From Acidimicrobiaceae bacterium (GTDB lineage: Bacteria > Actinomycetota > Acidimicrobiia > Acidimicrobiales > Palsa-688): a stretch of 5,747 nucleotides of DNA. Below the pieces are notes generated by a model. It saw only the letters and a program-made list of their open reading frames with translations, had not been told where the DNA came from and did no database searches. Numbering within the stretch: the first letter of the stretch is position 1; every line of letters begins with the position of its first letter. Positions 1 through 5,747 of the stretch are shown one piece after another. The translations under genes were made by a program, and so were the position numbers. The stretch lies in the NCBI GenBank assembly GCA_003156795.1, contig PMHU01000038.1, positions 37,887 through 43,633 on the forward strand, read 5' to 3'.

Positions 1-387
1 CCCGCCGCGTCCCATCCTCCGTGCCGAATGCTTGATGGTGAGAAACGCCCCGACCAGGCAGACGTCGACAACCCGAGACCATTCTGTGAGGTCGGCTTCG
101 AGGATCGGCGAGTTCGAACCGATACCCGCGTTCGCCAAGGCGATGTCCAAGCGTCCGAACTCGTCGACTGCCAGCTGGGCGAGGGCTTCGATTTCCGATT
201 CGATGGTGACGTCACACGGTTTGGTCCTGACCGCATCGCCCAGCTCGCTTTTGACCGAGGCCAACGCCCGTGTGTCCACGTCCCCTACCACGACGACGGC
301 CCCATCTCGGGCGAATCGCCGCGCAGTGGCGAGTCCGATACCCGAAGCCCCTCCGGTGACCAGTGCGACCTTGGAGCCCGTAATCAC
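1..387 (-). CDS. Short-chain dehydrogenase/reductase (SDR), N-terminal part, cut by window edge
   Basis: This is the first 129 residues of a classical SDR oxidoreductase, a cytoplasmic NAD(P)-dependent enzyme that interconverts alcohols and ketones. The translation shows the Rossmann glycine motif TGGASGIG at residues 11-18, an acidic residue closing strand beta-2 (D36 in VVGDVD), the CDV adenine-contact motif at 58-60, and the NAG motif at 86-88 followed by the start of helix alpha-5. D36 favours NAD(H) over NADP(H) by the usual SDR rule. The catalytic Ser and YxxxK should lie just beyond the left edge, so activity cannot be judged. The GTG start at 387-385 was chosen because AAGGAGG sits at 400-394 with a 6-nt spacer; an in-frame TTG at 390-388 is a poorer alternative. 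It is divergent from the amidohydrolase operon across 110 bp, which suggests shared control. The substrate is unknown; the family call is very secure. Confidence 0.93.
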   Translation of the reverse strand, partial: MITGSKVALVTGGASGIGLATARRFARDGAVVVVGDVDTRALASVKSELGDAVRTKPCDVTIESEIEALAQLAVDEFGRLDIALANAGIGSNSPILEADLTEWSRVVDVCLVGAFLTIKHSARRMGRGG

Positions 388-393
388 CAATGT

Positions 394-400
394 CCTCCTT
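394..400 (-). promoter_or_regulatory. Ribosome binding site of the SDR gene
   Basis: AAGGAGG on the minus strand, a near-perfect anti-16S match, lies 6 nt before the GTG at 387. It decides the start in favour of GTG-387 over TTG-390, which would leave only 3 nt of spacing. Confidence 0.8.
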
Positions 401-411
401 TGGGAAGCGCC

Positions 412-440
412 ACTATCACTCACACTAGTGTGGGATTTTC
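412..440 (-). promoter_or_regulatory. Possible SDR promoter (GATAGT -10-like box)
   Basis: On the minus strand GATAGT (417-412) resembles an actinobacterial -10 box and would start transcription around 405, giving a 5' leader of roughly 18 nt that still contains the AAGGAGG site. The hexamer 17 bp upstream (440-435, GAAAAT) is a poor -35. The 12-bp palindrome at 421-432 would fall in the spacer, a normal place for a repressor site. This is a pattern guess only. No convincing promoter was found for the plus-strand operon. Confidence 0.25.
421..432. promoter_or_regulatory. Perfect 12-bp palindrome, candidate operator between divergent genes
   Basis: CACACTAGTGTG reads identically on both strands. 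It lies 33 bp upstream of the SDR start and 65 bp upstream of the amidohydrolase start. Its left half belongs to a CACT repeat with a 6-bp period (411, 417, 423). A dimeric regulator of the TetR or GntR kind is the usual reader of such sites in divergent catabolic promoters, but no regulator gene is in the window and I do not recognise the motif as that of a named regulator. Confidence 0.5.
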
Positions 441-486
441 CCGATCCTGGCGGCCTTTCGCGGTCTGCCGACGGGACAACGACGAG

Positions 487-492
487 AGGAGG
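487..492 (+). promoter_or_regulatory. Ribosome binding site of the first amidohydrolase-family gene
   Basis: AGGAGG ends 5 nt before the GTG at 498. This supports the GTG start over the nearby ATG at 494, which is only 1 nt from the site and is in another frame. Confidence 0.8.
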
Positions 493-497
493 AATGA

Positions 498-1316
498 GTG
501 ACGAGGGCCATCGACTGCCTTGTGAACGTCAACATGGGAGACGTGAAGCAGCCCGAGTGGATGTACCGGGTCAAGGAGGACTACTTCAAGGCCGGCGACT
601 CGTTTCTGAAGAGCCCGGAGCTGGGCGAGCTGCTCGAAGACATGGACGCCAACGGGGTGGAGCGCTCGATCCTGCTGACCAGGATCTCCAAGGACGTCGA
701 CCGGGGTCAGCGCTTCGCCAGCGAGAGACCCGACCGCTTCGCTCTCGGTGTCGGAGGGTTCAACCTCCTCCGTCCCATGCCGACCCTCCGGGCGCTCGAG
801 TCCTTCGTGCGAGACCATCCCGTCGTGTACGCCACCGTCGGTCCCAGCTTCTGGGGCGACGGCATGTACCCGCCCAGCGACGCCGTGTACTACCCCCTGT
901 ACGCCAAGTGCTGCGAGCTGGACCTTCCTCTCTGCGTCAACACCGGGATTCCAGGTCCTCCGATCCCGGGCGAAGTGCAAAACCCCATCCATCTCGATCG
1001 GGTCTGCGTCCGGTTCCCCGAGCTCAAGCTGTGCATGATCCACGGCGCCGATCCCTGGTGGGACACGGCGATCCGGCTGCTTCTGAAGTATCGCAATCTT
1101 CGGCTGATGACTTCCGCCTGGTCACCCAAGCGCCTACCGGATTCCCTCCTGCAGTACATGTCTACCCGGGGCAAGGACCGCATACTGTTCGCGTCCGACT
1201 ATCCCGTCTTGTCGATGAGGCGCTGCCTCTCGGAGGCCGCGGCCCTGGACCTGACCGACGACGTTCGCGACGGCTGGCTGTATGGCAACGCCCAGGCCTT
1301 TTTCTTCGGCGACTGA
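498..1316 (+). CDS. Amidohydrolase_2-family TIM-barrel protein with degenerate metal site
   Basis: A 272-aa protein of the amidohydrolase_2 family (relatives: ACMS decarboxylase, gamma-resorcylate decarboxylase, 2-pyrone-4,6-dicarboxylate lactonase), which are cytoplasmic metal-dependent hydrolases and decarboxylases. Family signs are the N-terminal strand AIDCLVNVN (4-12), the HGADPWW strand end (H182), the late FASDYPV motif (D234) and the C-terminal LYGNAQAFF helix (261-269) typical of family members. By eye, the N-terminal HxH ligand pair is L8 and N10, and the strand-5 His (PLCVNTG) is N148. Only H182 and D234 remain of the usual set. It may bind no metal, use another mechanism, or be a non-catalytic partner of the next gene's product. 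The GTG start follows a strong AGGAGG. It is the first gene of the plus-strand operon, with SDR divergent upstream. The fold call is firm; reaction and substrate are unknown. Confidence 0.85.
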   Translation: MTRAIDCLVNVNMGDVKQPEWMYRVKEDYFKAGDSFLKSPELGELLEDMDANGVERSILLTRISKDVDRGQRFASERPDRFALGVGGFNLLRPMPTLRALESFVRDHPVVYATVGPSFWGDGMYPPSDAVYYPLYAKCCELDLPLCVNTGIPGPPIPGEVQNPIHLDRVCVRFPELKLCMIHGADPWWDTAIRLLLKYRNLRLMTSAWSPKRLPDSLLQYMSTRGKDRILFASDYPVLSMRRCLSEAAALDLTDDVRDGWLYGNAQAFFFGD

Positions 1317-1317
1317 A

Positions 1318-1343
1318 GGATCCTTGGGCCAGAAGCCCGATCC
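1318..1343 (+). other. Hairpin after the first amidohydrolase-family gene
   Basis: Immediately after the TGA, GGATC (1318-1322) pairs with GATCC (1339-1343) and GGGC (1326-1329) with GCCC (1335-1338), leaving a 3-nt CTT bulge and a CAGAA loop: nine base pairs. No T-run follows, so it is not a textbook intrinsic terminator. It could reduce read-through or stabilise the upstream part of an operon mRNA. It could also be chance in GC-rich DNA. Confidence 0.35.
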
Positions 1344-1415
1344 GTCGGAGTGGAAAGCCTCAGATTGGCCGGAGTAAAGTCATAACCAACGAACATGGAA
1401 AGTGGGGTTGCAAGA

Positions 1416-2582
1416 ATGGCCTTTGCCCCGATCGATGCGGACAACCACTACTACGAGAGCTTGGACGCCTTCACCCGCCATTTGGACCCCGCCTTCAAGC
1501 GCCGGGGGGTCCGCCCCGTGCAGGACGGGAAGCACGTGCAGCTGCTCATCGGAGACCGGGTCAACCGCTTCGTTCCCAACCCGACGTTCGACCCCATCAT
1601 CGTTCCGGGCTGCTTGGACTCGCTCTTCCGCGGCCAGATCCCGGACGGGGTCAACCCGGCGAGCCTGATGAAGGTCGAGCCCATTCGGCCCGAGTACCGC
1701 AACCGGGACGACCGGGTGGCCACGGCCGAAAGGCAAGGGTTGGACGCGGTCGTGCTGTTCCCGACGCTCGGCTGCGGCGTCGAAGAGGCGTTGAAAGACG
1801 ACATACCGGCGACGATGGCGACACTGAGCGCATTCAACCGATGGCTCGAGGAGGACTGGGGCTATTCGTATCGCGGGCGTCTCATCGCGGCCCCCATGTT
1901 GTCGTTCGCCGACCCGGTACTGGCTCTCGCTGAGATGGAGACGCTGATCGACAACGGCGCCCGGATCATCCACGTCCGCCCCGCGCCGGTTCCGGGGCCG
2001 AACGGCACCGGTCGGTCGCTGGGAGACGAGGTTCACGACCCGGTCTGGGCCCGCTTGGCGGAGGCGTCGATACCGGTCGCATTCCACCTCGGCGACAGCG
2101 GCTACAACAGGGTCGCTGCCGCCTGGGGGGCGAGCGCCACGTTCGAGGGTTTCGGCAAGACCGACGTCCTCAGCCGTGTCCTGGTTTCGGATCGGGCCAT
2201 CCACGACACCATTGCGAGCCTGGTCATCCACGGGGTCTTCACCCGGCACCCCACGTTGCGCGTCGCCAGCATCGAGAACGGCTCCGATTGGATGCACTTA
2301 CTCGTCAAGCGCCTCCGCAAGCAGGCCAATCAGACCCCGTGGGTGTTCGCGGACGATCCTCTCAACATCGTTCACGAGCACGTCTGGGTGACGCCATATT
2401 GCGAGGAAGACTTGGGCGCCCTGGCCGCCCTGATCGGCGTCGACCGCATCCTCTTCGGCTCCGACTGGCCGCACGGCGAAGGGCTGTCCGAGCCCACGGA
2501 CTTCGCCAAGGAACTGTCGGGCTTCAGCGAGGTGGACGTGCGCAAGATCATGCGCGAGAACTGCCTCGAGTTGCTCGGGTAA
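1416..2582 (+). CDS. Amidohydrolase_2-family metal-dependent hydrolase/decarboxylase
   Basis: A 388-aa amidohydrolase_2 TIM-barrel protein. Numbered from the start given here, the visible site residues are D9 and H11 in IDADNH (6-11), H224 in FHLGDSG, E287 in IENGSDW, and D350 plus H353 in FGSDWPH. This D-x-H/H/E/D set, in place of HxH/H/H/D, is familiar in an actinobacterial branch of the family often found with acyl-CoA catabolic genes, so the protein is probably active with a metal. The C-terminus RKIMRENCLELLG is also typical. Neither candidate start has a good Shine-Dalgarno. ATG-1416 is preferred because relatives have only a few residues before the IDAD strand, but in-frame ATG-1395 (seven more residues, leaving a 78-bp gap to the previous gene) is possible. 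It ends 9 bp before the acyl-CoA dehydrogenase start, so co-transcription is very likely. The substrate is unknown; hydrolysis of a cyclic intermediate or decarboxylation are both open. Confidence 0.9.
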   Translation: MAFAPIDADNHYYESLDAFTRHLDPAFKRRGVRPVQDGKHVQLLIGDRVNRFVPNPTFDPIIVPGCLDSLFRGQIPDGVNPASLMKVEPIRPEYRNRDDRVATAERQGLDAVVLFPTLGCGVEEALKDDIPATMATLSAFNRWLEEDWGYSYRGRLIAAPMLSFADPVLALAEMETLIDNGARIIHVRPAPVPGPNGTGRSLGDEVHDPVWARLAEASIPVAFHLGDSGYNRVAAAWGASATFEGFGKTDVLSRVLVSDRAIHDTIASLVIHGVFTRHPTLRVASIENGSDWMHLLVKRLRKQANQTPWVFADDPLNIVHEHVWVTPYCEEDLGALAALIGVDRILFGSDWPHGEGLSEPTDFAKELSGFSEVDVRKIMRENCLELLG

Positions 2583-2591
2583 CGGGCGGTC

Positions 2592-3884
2592 GTGGCCGAT
2601 CACCCGCTGAGCGATCATGAACCGCGCTCGGGCTCGAGCCTTTGGGACGAGGTACGGGCGTGGCTCGAGGAGAATTGGGACCCGGACCTGTCGGTCGACG
2701 AATGGTGGCGGACCGTGGCCAAGGCCGGTTGGACGGCGCCCCATTTCGCCGTCGACCAGGGCGGTCGTGGTCTGCCGCGCCGTTCACCGACGACCGTGCG
2801 CGCCGCGTTCGCGGCCACGGGAGCGCTGCACCCACCGGCCGGCCTGGGGCTCCTGATGGCAGCGCCAACCATCCTCAGTCACGGCACCCCGGACCAGATC
2901 GCCCGTTTGGTGCCACCCATCCTCGAGGGCCAGGTCGCCTGGTGTCAGCTCTTCAGCGAGCCAGGAGCCGGGTCCGACCTGGCCGGTCTGACCACGCGAG
3001 CTGAGCGCGACGGGGAACGGTGGGTCATCACGGGCCAAAAGGTTTGGAGCAGCCAGGCTCTCGAGTCGGACTATGGGATGCTGCTGGCCCGTACCGATCT
3101 CTCCGTCCCGAAGCACGCCGGCATCTCCTGGTTCGCGTTCCCGCTCGACCAGCCGGGAGTGACGATCCGTCCGCTACGAGAGATGACGGGCGATGCCGTG
3201 TTCAACGAGGTGTTCCTGGATGGTGCCGTCTGCTCTCACGCCGACCTCGTCGGAGGAGAGGGGAACGGTTGGGCGGTGACGCAGACCACCTTGCATTTCG
3301 AACGGACCGGCATCGGTGCCGGCGGCGCCCACGCCGGTTTTCCTGCTCCAGGTCCCAAAGGCGGGATGCTCGGGCGTGGCGCCGGTGACGCCGCCCTCGA
3401 CGAGGTTCCGGGGCGCAATCTGGCCCTCTCGGTCGACGACGTTCTCGAGCTGGTCCGGTCGTCTTCCCGGCGGCAGGATCCTCTCATCCGCCAGAAGGTG
3501 GCCCGGCTCGTCGCCTACGCCGAGACCGGACAGTGGAACGCGTTGCGGGGAAAGGCGGAGGCGGCACGCGGGGGCGGGCAATCAGTGGCCAACATCGGCA
3601 AGCTGGCCCAAACCCGAATCATGAAGCTCGCGGCGGACATTGCCGTCGACATTCTCGGGGCCGACGCCATGCTCTCGACGCCCGATGGAAGTCAAGGCGG
3701 TCGCTTCACGCATGCGTTCGTGTTCGCGCCTGCTTCTTCGATCTACGGGGGCACCGACGAGATTCAGCGGAACGTGGTCGCCGAACGATCTTTGGGTCTG
3801 CCCCGCGAGGTCCGGGCCGACAGAGATGCGCCCTTCGGAGAGGTCTTGCGGCGGACGACTGGAGGCGGCCCGCGTGACGCCTGA
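2592..3884 (+). CDS. Acyl-CoA dehydrogenase family protein (FadE-like)
   Basis: A 430-aa flavoenzyme of the acyl-CoA dehydrogenase family, which introduces a trans-2 double bond into an acyl-CoA and passes electrons to ETF. Seen in order: an N-terminal helical domain with a shortened GGRGLP motif (57-62), the beta-domain FAD/substrate motif QLFSEPGAGSDLAG (119-132) with ITGQKVWSS (146-154), and a C-terminal helical bundle ending in the FAD motif YGGTDEIQRN (385-394). In medium-chain enzymes the catalytic Glu is in YEGT; here that position is G386. The best alternative base is E237 in HFERTGIG, matching by eye the isovaleryl-CoA dehydrogenase-type placement. A Gly/Pro-rich stretch (about 243-281) sits between the helices there. 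The start is GTG, 9 bp after the previous stop, without a strong Shine-Dalgarno, suggesting translational coupling. Chain length and ring specificity cannot be told. Confidence 0.93.
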   Translation: MADHPLSDHEPRSGSSLWDEVRAWLEENWDPDLSVDEWWRTVAKAGWTAPHFAVDQGGRGLPRRSPTTVRAAFAATGALHPPAGLGLLMAAPTILSHGTPDQIARLVPPILEGQVAWCQLFSEPGAGSDLAGLTTRAERDGERWVITGQKVWSSQALESDYGMLLARTDLSVPKHAGISWFAFPLDQPGVTIRPLREMTGDAVFNEVFLDGAVCSHADLVGGEGNGWAVTQTTLHFERTGIGAGGAHAGFPAPGPKGGMLGRGAGDAALDEVPGRNLALSVDDVLELVRSSSRRQDPLIRQKVARLVAYAETGQWNALRGKAEAARGGGQSVANIGKLAQTRIMKLAADIAVDILGADAMLSTPDGSQGGRFTHAFVFAPASSIYGGTDEIQRNVVAERSLGLPREVRADRDAPFGEVLRRTTGGGPRDA

Positions 3885-3899
3885 GTCCGGTTTGAGCCG

Positions 3900-4682
3900 A
3901 TGGAAGTTCGGGTGACCCTGGATCGCACGGTCGACCATCTCCGGGTACGCCTGCACTCTGACGCTCCCACCCTGGCTGGCCTGGCGGCCCAGGACGCGGC
4001 CGCCTGCCTGCGCGCCGCGGTCGCGTCTCGGGGCGTGGCCCACGCCATGTTCGCCACCGGCAACTCCCAACTGCAGTTCGTCGACGCCCTGGTTGGTACA
4101 GAAGCCGCCGTTCCCTGGTCCGACGTGGTCGTCTTCCACATGGACGAGTACGTGGGCGTCGGGCCCGACCATCCGGCCGGGTTTCAACGCTGGATCCGAG
4201 AGCGCATAGTGCAGCCAGCCCGTCCCGCCTGCGCCCACTACATAGACGGTCTGGCCGATCCGAGCGACGAGTGCCGGCGCTACGCGGACTTGCTGCAGAG
4301 CCATCCGCTGGACCTGTGCTGCCTGGGCATCGGGGAGAACGGACACCTGGCCTTCAACGACCCGCCCGTGGCCGACTTCGACGACCCTGTCGACCTCAAG
4401 GTGGTGGAGCTGGACCGCGCCTGTCGGCTCCAGCAGGTGCACGAAGGACACTTCCCGAACTTCGACGCCGTTCCCGCCCGAGCCCTGACCGTAACCATCC
4501 CCGCCCTGCTGCGGGCTCGTACCGTGATCGCCGTCGTGCCCGAGGCCCGCAAGGCCCAGCCCGTGCGCGCCGCCCTCACCGGTCCCGTCTCGGCCTCCTG
4601 CCCGGCCTCGGTCTTGCGACGGCAGGCGAACGTGACCCTCCACATCGACCGTCAGTCGGCAGGACTGCTCGACTGGGCTTGA
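3900..4682 (+). CDS. NagB-family glucosamine-6-phosphate deaminase-like protein
   Basis: A 260-aa member of the NagB/6-phosphogluconolactonase superfamily; classical NagB converts glucosamine-6-phosphate to fructose-6-phosphate and ammonia. Seen: a phosphate-loop-like ATGNSQ (52-57), the signature FHMDEYVG (79-86) with D82 equal to E. coli D72, GIGENGHLAFNDP (143-155) carrying the ring-opening His H149, TIPAL (199-203), K218 (like E. coli K208), and a TGPVSASCPASVLRR tail (227-241). Compared by eye with E. coli, D141 is N147 (also seen in Bacillus-type enzymes), E148 is D154, and phosphate-binding R172 seems to be H184. This points to a divergent subfamily, so the deaminase function is not assured and I give no gene symbol. 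It starts 15 bp after the acyl-CoA dehydrogenase, without a strong Shine-Dalgarno, and ends the operon. It lacks any nagA, nagE or sugar transporter neighbour in view. Confidence 0.85.
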   Translation: MEVRVTLDRTVDHLRVRLHSDAPTLAGLAAQDAAACLRAAVASRGVAHAMFATGNSQLQFVDALVGTEAAVPWSDVVVFHMDEYVGVGPDHPAGFQRWIRERIVQPARPACAHYIDGLADPSDECRRYADLLQSHPLDLCCLGIGENGHLAFNDPPVADFDDPVDLKVVELDRACRLQQVHEGHFPNFDAVPARALTVTIPALLRARTVIAVVPEARKAQPVRAALTGPVSASCPASVLRRQANVTLHIDRQSAGLLDWA

Positions 4683-4704
4683 GCTGTCGACCGGGCTTGA
4701 GCCC
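4669..4704 (+). repeat. 18-bp tandem duplication across the NagB-like stop codon
   Basis: Two adjacent 18-bp units (4669-4686 and 4687-4704) agree at 15 of 18 positions, including TCGAC and GGGCTTGAGC in each. The first unit carries the TGA stop (4680-4682). Because the unit is six codons long, the second carries an in-frame second TGA at 4698-4700. This looks like a local slippage duplication in the gap between convergent genes. Confidence 0.75.
4693..4704. terminator. Short GC hairpin at the convergent junction, weak terminator candidate
   Basis: GGGC-TTGA-GCCC forms a 4-bp stem with a tetraloop (5 bp with a 2-nt loop if tightened), placed between the ends of the convergent NagB-like and hydrolase genes. 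No T-tract follows on either strand, and the stem is short. The location is right for a bidirectional terminator but the structure is weak. Confidence 0.2.
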
Positions 4705-5736
4705 TTACAGGCAGCGTTCGAGGAAGGGGTAGGCCTCGTCGCCGTGCCACTGGTGGCCGGCGTCGAAGACGTCGTGGACGAGGTGGTCGTCTGGGGCGCC
4801 CAGGGCCCGGTAGACGGTGCGGAGTTTCGACACTTCCTCGGCTGCCACCGTGGCCGGGAACAGGTCGTCCTGTCGGCCGCTCTCGATCAACAGGGGGCGC
4901 GGTGCGACCAGCGCGGCGAGGTCCACGTGCTCGAGTTGGCCGAGCACCCCCGGTAGCACTTGCGATCCGCACATGTTCCACGGCATTTTGTGAGACTCCG
5001 CCCACGACGAGAAGTACCCGCTCACCACGGCGGCCCGCACCCGCTGGTCCCAAGCGGCGAGGAACAAGGTCATGGTGGCGCCATACGAGAGCCCGACCAC
5101 CCCGAGGCGGCCGGCGTCGACAAGGTCGTGGGCTCCGAGCACGTCCAAAGCGCGCGCCAGGTCCCAAAGGTTCTGGGCGAGAGGGCTCCACCCGGCCATC
5201 ACCGCGTGGACCAGATTGGTGTCGCAGGCGTAGTGATCAGGAGGGTTCCAGTCGGCGCGCTCGCCGAAACATCTGAGGTCCGGCGCCAGCACGACGAATC
5301 CGCGCCGGGCCAGTTGGTGGGCGTAGTCCCCGTTGGGTGCTTCGGTGGTTGCCAGCCCGACGACCGTGGCCTTGCCTGGCCCGTGGCCGTGAACGGCCAG
5401 GATGGCCGGCCCTGGCGCCGCCCGCCCGTCCGGGACGAGCAGGTAGGCGGGCACCGACATGACGTCCTCTGTGTCGAAAACGACTTTGTGGCGCACATAC
5501 CCGTCGCAGCGAACGCTTTCGAGGGTGTCCAAGTCCAGCGGAACCCGGTCCGGGAGCGGTCCGAGCAGAGTGTCCAGCCGGGCGCGGCAGCGCGTCCGCC
5601 AATCATCGAAGGCCGATGCGTCGCCCACTTCATCTACGGGCAGAGGGTCGGCGAGCTCCACCTGAGCCAGCCGGACCATCCACGCATGCCAGGGCGAGTA
5701 GTTGCGATTCCGGGTTCCCGTGTCAGCCGCTGGCAA
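4705..5736 (-). CDS. Alpha/beta hydrolase, dienelactone hydrolase/acetylxylan esterase type
   Basis: A 343-aa serine hydrolase. After an N-terminal extension of about 85 residues comes the alpha/beta-hydrolase core: strand and oxyanion motif LAVHGHG (113-119), PDLRCFGER (152-160), nucleophile elbow GLSYGA (215-220) with S217, acid D290 in ESGRQDDLFP, and base H328 in DAGHQWHG. The triad is therefore complete. The arrangement resembles large dienelactone-hydrolase-like or acetylxylan-esterase-like proteins (Abhydrolase_7/AXE1 type), which cleave carboxylic esters or lactones. No signal peptide is evident, so it should be cytoplasmic. The start shown is TTG-5736 with a possible GGAAG site at 5745-5741, only 4 nt away. 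The frame stays open to the right edge, so the true start may lie outside the window; an in-frame ATG at 5679 would drop 19 residues. It converges on the operon with a 22-bp gap, so it is not co-transcribed with it. The substrate is unknown. Confidence 0.9.
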   Translation of the reverse strand: MPAADTGTRNRNYSPWHAWMVRLAQVELADPLPVDEVGDASAFDDWRTRCRARLDTLLGPLPDRVPLDLDTLESVRCDGYVRHKVVFDTEDVMSVPAYLLVPDGRAAPGPAILAVHGHGPGKATVVGLATTEAPNGDYAHQLARRGFVVLAPDLRCFGERADWNPPDHYACDTNLVHAVMAGWSPLAQNLWDLARALDVLGAHDLVDAGRLGVVGLSYGATMTLFLAAWDQRVRAAVVSGYFSSWAESHKMPWNMCGSQVLPGVLGQLEHVDLAALVAPRPLLIESGRQDDLFPATVAAEEVSKLRTVYRALGAPDDHLVHDVFDAGHQWHGDEAYPFLERCL

Positions 5737-5747
5737 GGGGCTTCCAA

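Noticed and set aside
432..442. GGGATTTTCCC inverted pair next to the palindrome
   Set aside because: The arms are only four bases around a short T run. It is too weak to claim as a separate operator or terminator.
494..496. ATG start just before the first amidohydrolase-family gene
   Set aside because: It is out of frame with the amidohydrolase and only 1 nt from the AGGAGG; GTG-498 is in frame and well spaced.
28..501. A 157-aa plus-strand frame at the left end
   Set aside because: It is the complement of the SDR, which has clear Rossmann and NAG motifs and its own Shine-Dalgarno on the minus strand.
32..1933. A 633-aa open frame on the plus strand
   Set aside because: It is antisense to the SDR, then runs in a wrong frame through both amidohydrolase genes. 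The protein is Arg/Pro/Gly-rich with no domain, a typical GC-rich shadow frame.
1380..2297. A 305-aa minus-strand frame
   Set aside because: It is antisense to the second amidohydrolase gene, whose catalytic motifs are intact; the composition is low-complexity and no family is recognisable.
3582..4643. A 353-aa minus-strand frame
   Set aside because: It spans the end of the acyl-CoA dehydrogenase gene and most of the NagB-like gene in antisense. The real genes carry signature motifs; this one is Gly/Val/His-rich noise.
1..5747. Defence system, mobile element or CRISPR array
   Set aside because: No transposase, integrase, nuclease, spaced repeats or toxin-antitoxin-like small gene is visible; all genes are metabolic enzymes or enzyme-fold proteins.

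Overview
The window looks like a piece of a GC-rich actinobacterial chromosome (Actinomycetota, for example a mycobacterial or acidimicrobial relative). The reasons are the high G+C, the frequent GTG/TTG starts, strong G/C third positions, and the gene content of amidohydrolase_2 proteins, an FadE-type acyl-CoA dehydrogenase and a classical SDR. Lineage is inferred from style and content, since no rRNA or other marker gene is present. There are no tRNAs, CRISPR arrays or insertion sequences that I can see.

Layout: (i) 1-387, minus strand: the N-terminal 129 residues of a short-chain dehydrogenase/reductase, cut by the window edge. (ii) 388-497: a 110-bp divergent intergenic region with a perfect 12-bp palindrome and a strong Shine-Dalgarno for the gene on each side. 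(iii) 498-4682, plus strand: four tightly spaced genes, probably one operon. They are a 272-aa amidohydrolase_2-fold protein that has lost most metal ligands, a second 388-aa (or 395-aa) amidohydrolase_2 protein with a more normal site, a 430-aa acyl-CoA dehydrogenase, and a 260-aa NagB-family (glucosamine-6-phosphate deaminase-like) sugar-phosphate isomerase. The gaps are 99 (or 78), 9 and 15 bp. (iv) 4683-4704: a short convergent junction containing part of an 18-bp tandem duplication. (v) 4705-5736, minus strand: an alpha/beta hydrolase of the dienelactone hydrolase/acetylxylan esterase type, whose 5' end is close to the window edge.

The SDR, two amidohydrolases and acyl-CoA dehydrogenase together suggest catabolism of an organic acid through CoA thioesters: oxidation of an alcohol or ketone, hydrolysis or decarboxylation, and alpha,beta-dehydrogenation. 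The substrate cannot be read from the sequence. No CoA ligase, enoyl-CoA hydratase or thiolase is in view, so the pathway is incomplete here. The NagB-like gene is an odd companion for such an operon, and its active site deviates from the classical deaminase.

I see no clearly new multi-gene system. The points most worth following are the amidohydrolase with a degenerate metal site beside a more normal one, the divergent NagB homologue in an acyl-CoA operon, and the palindrome between the divergent genes. About 110 bp (388-497) is the longest non-coding stretch.
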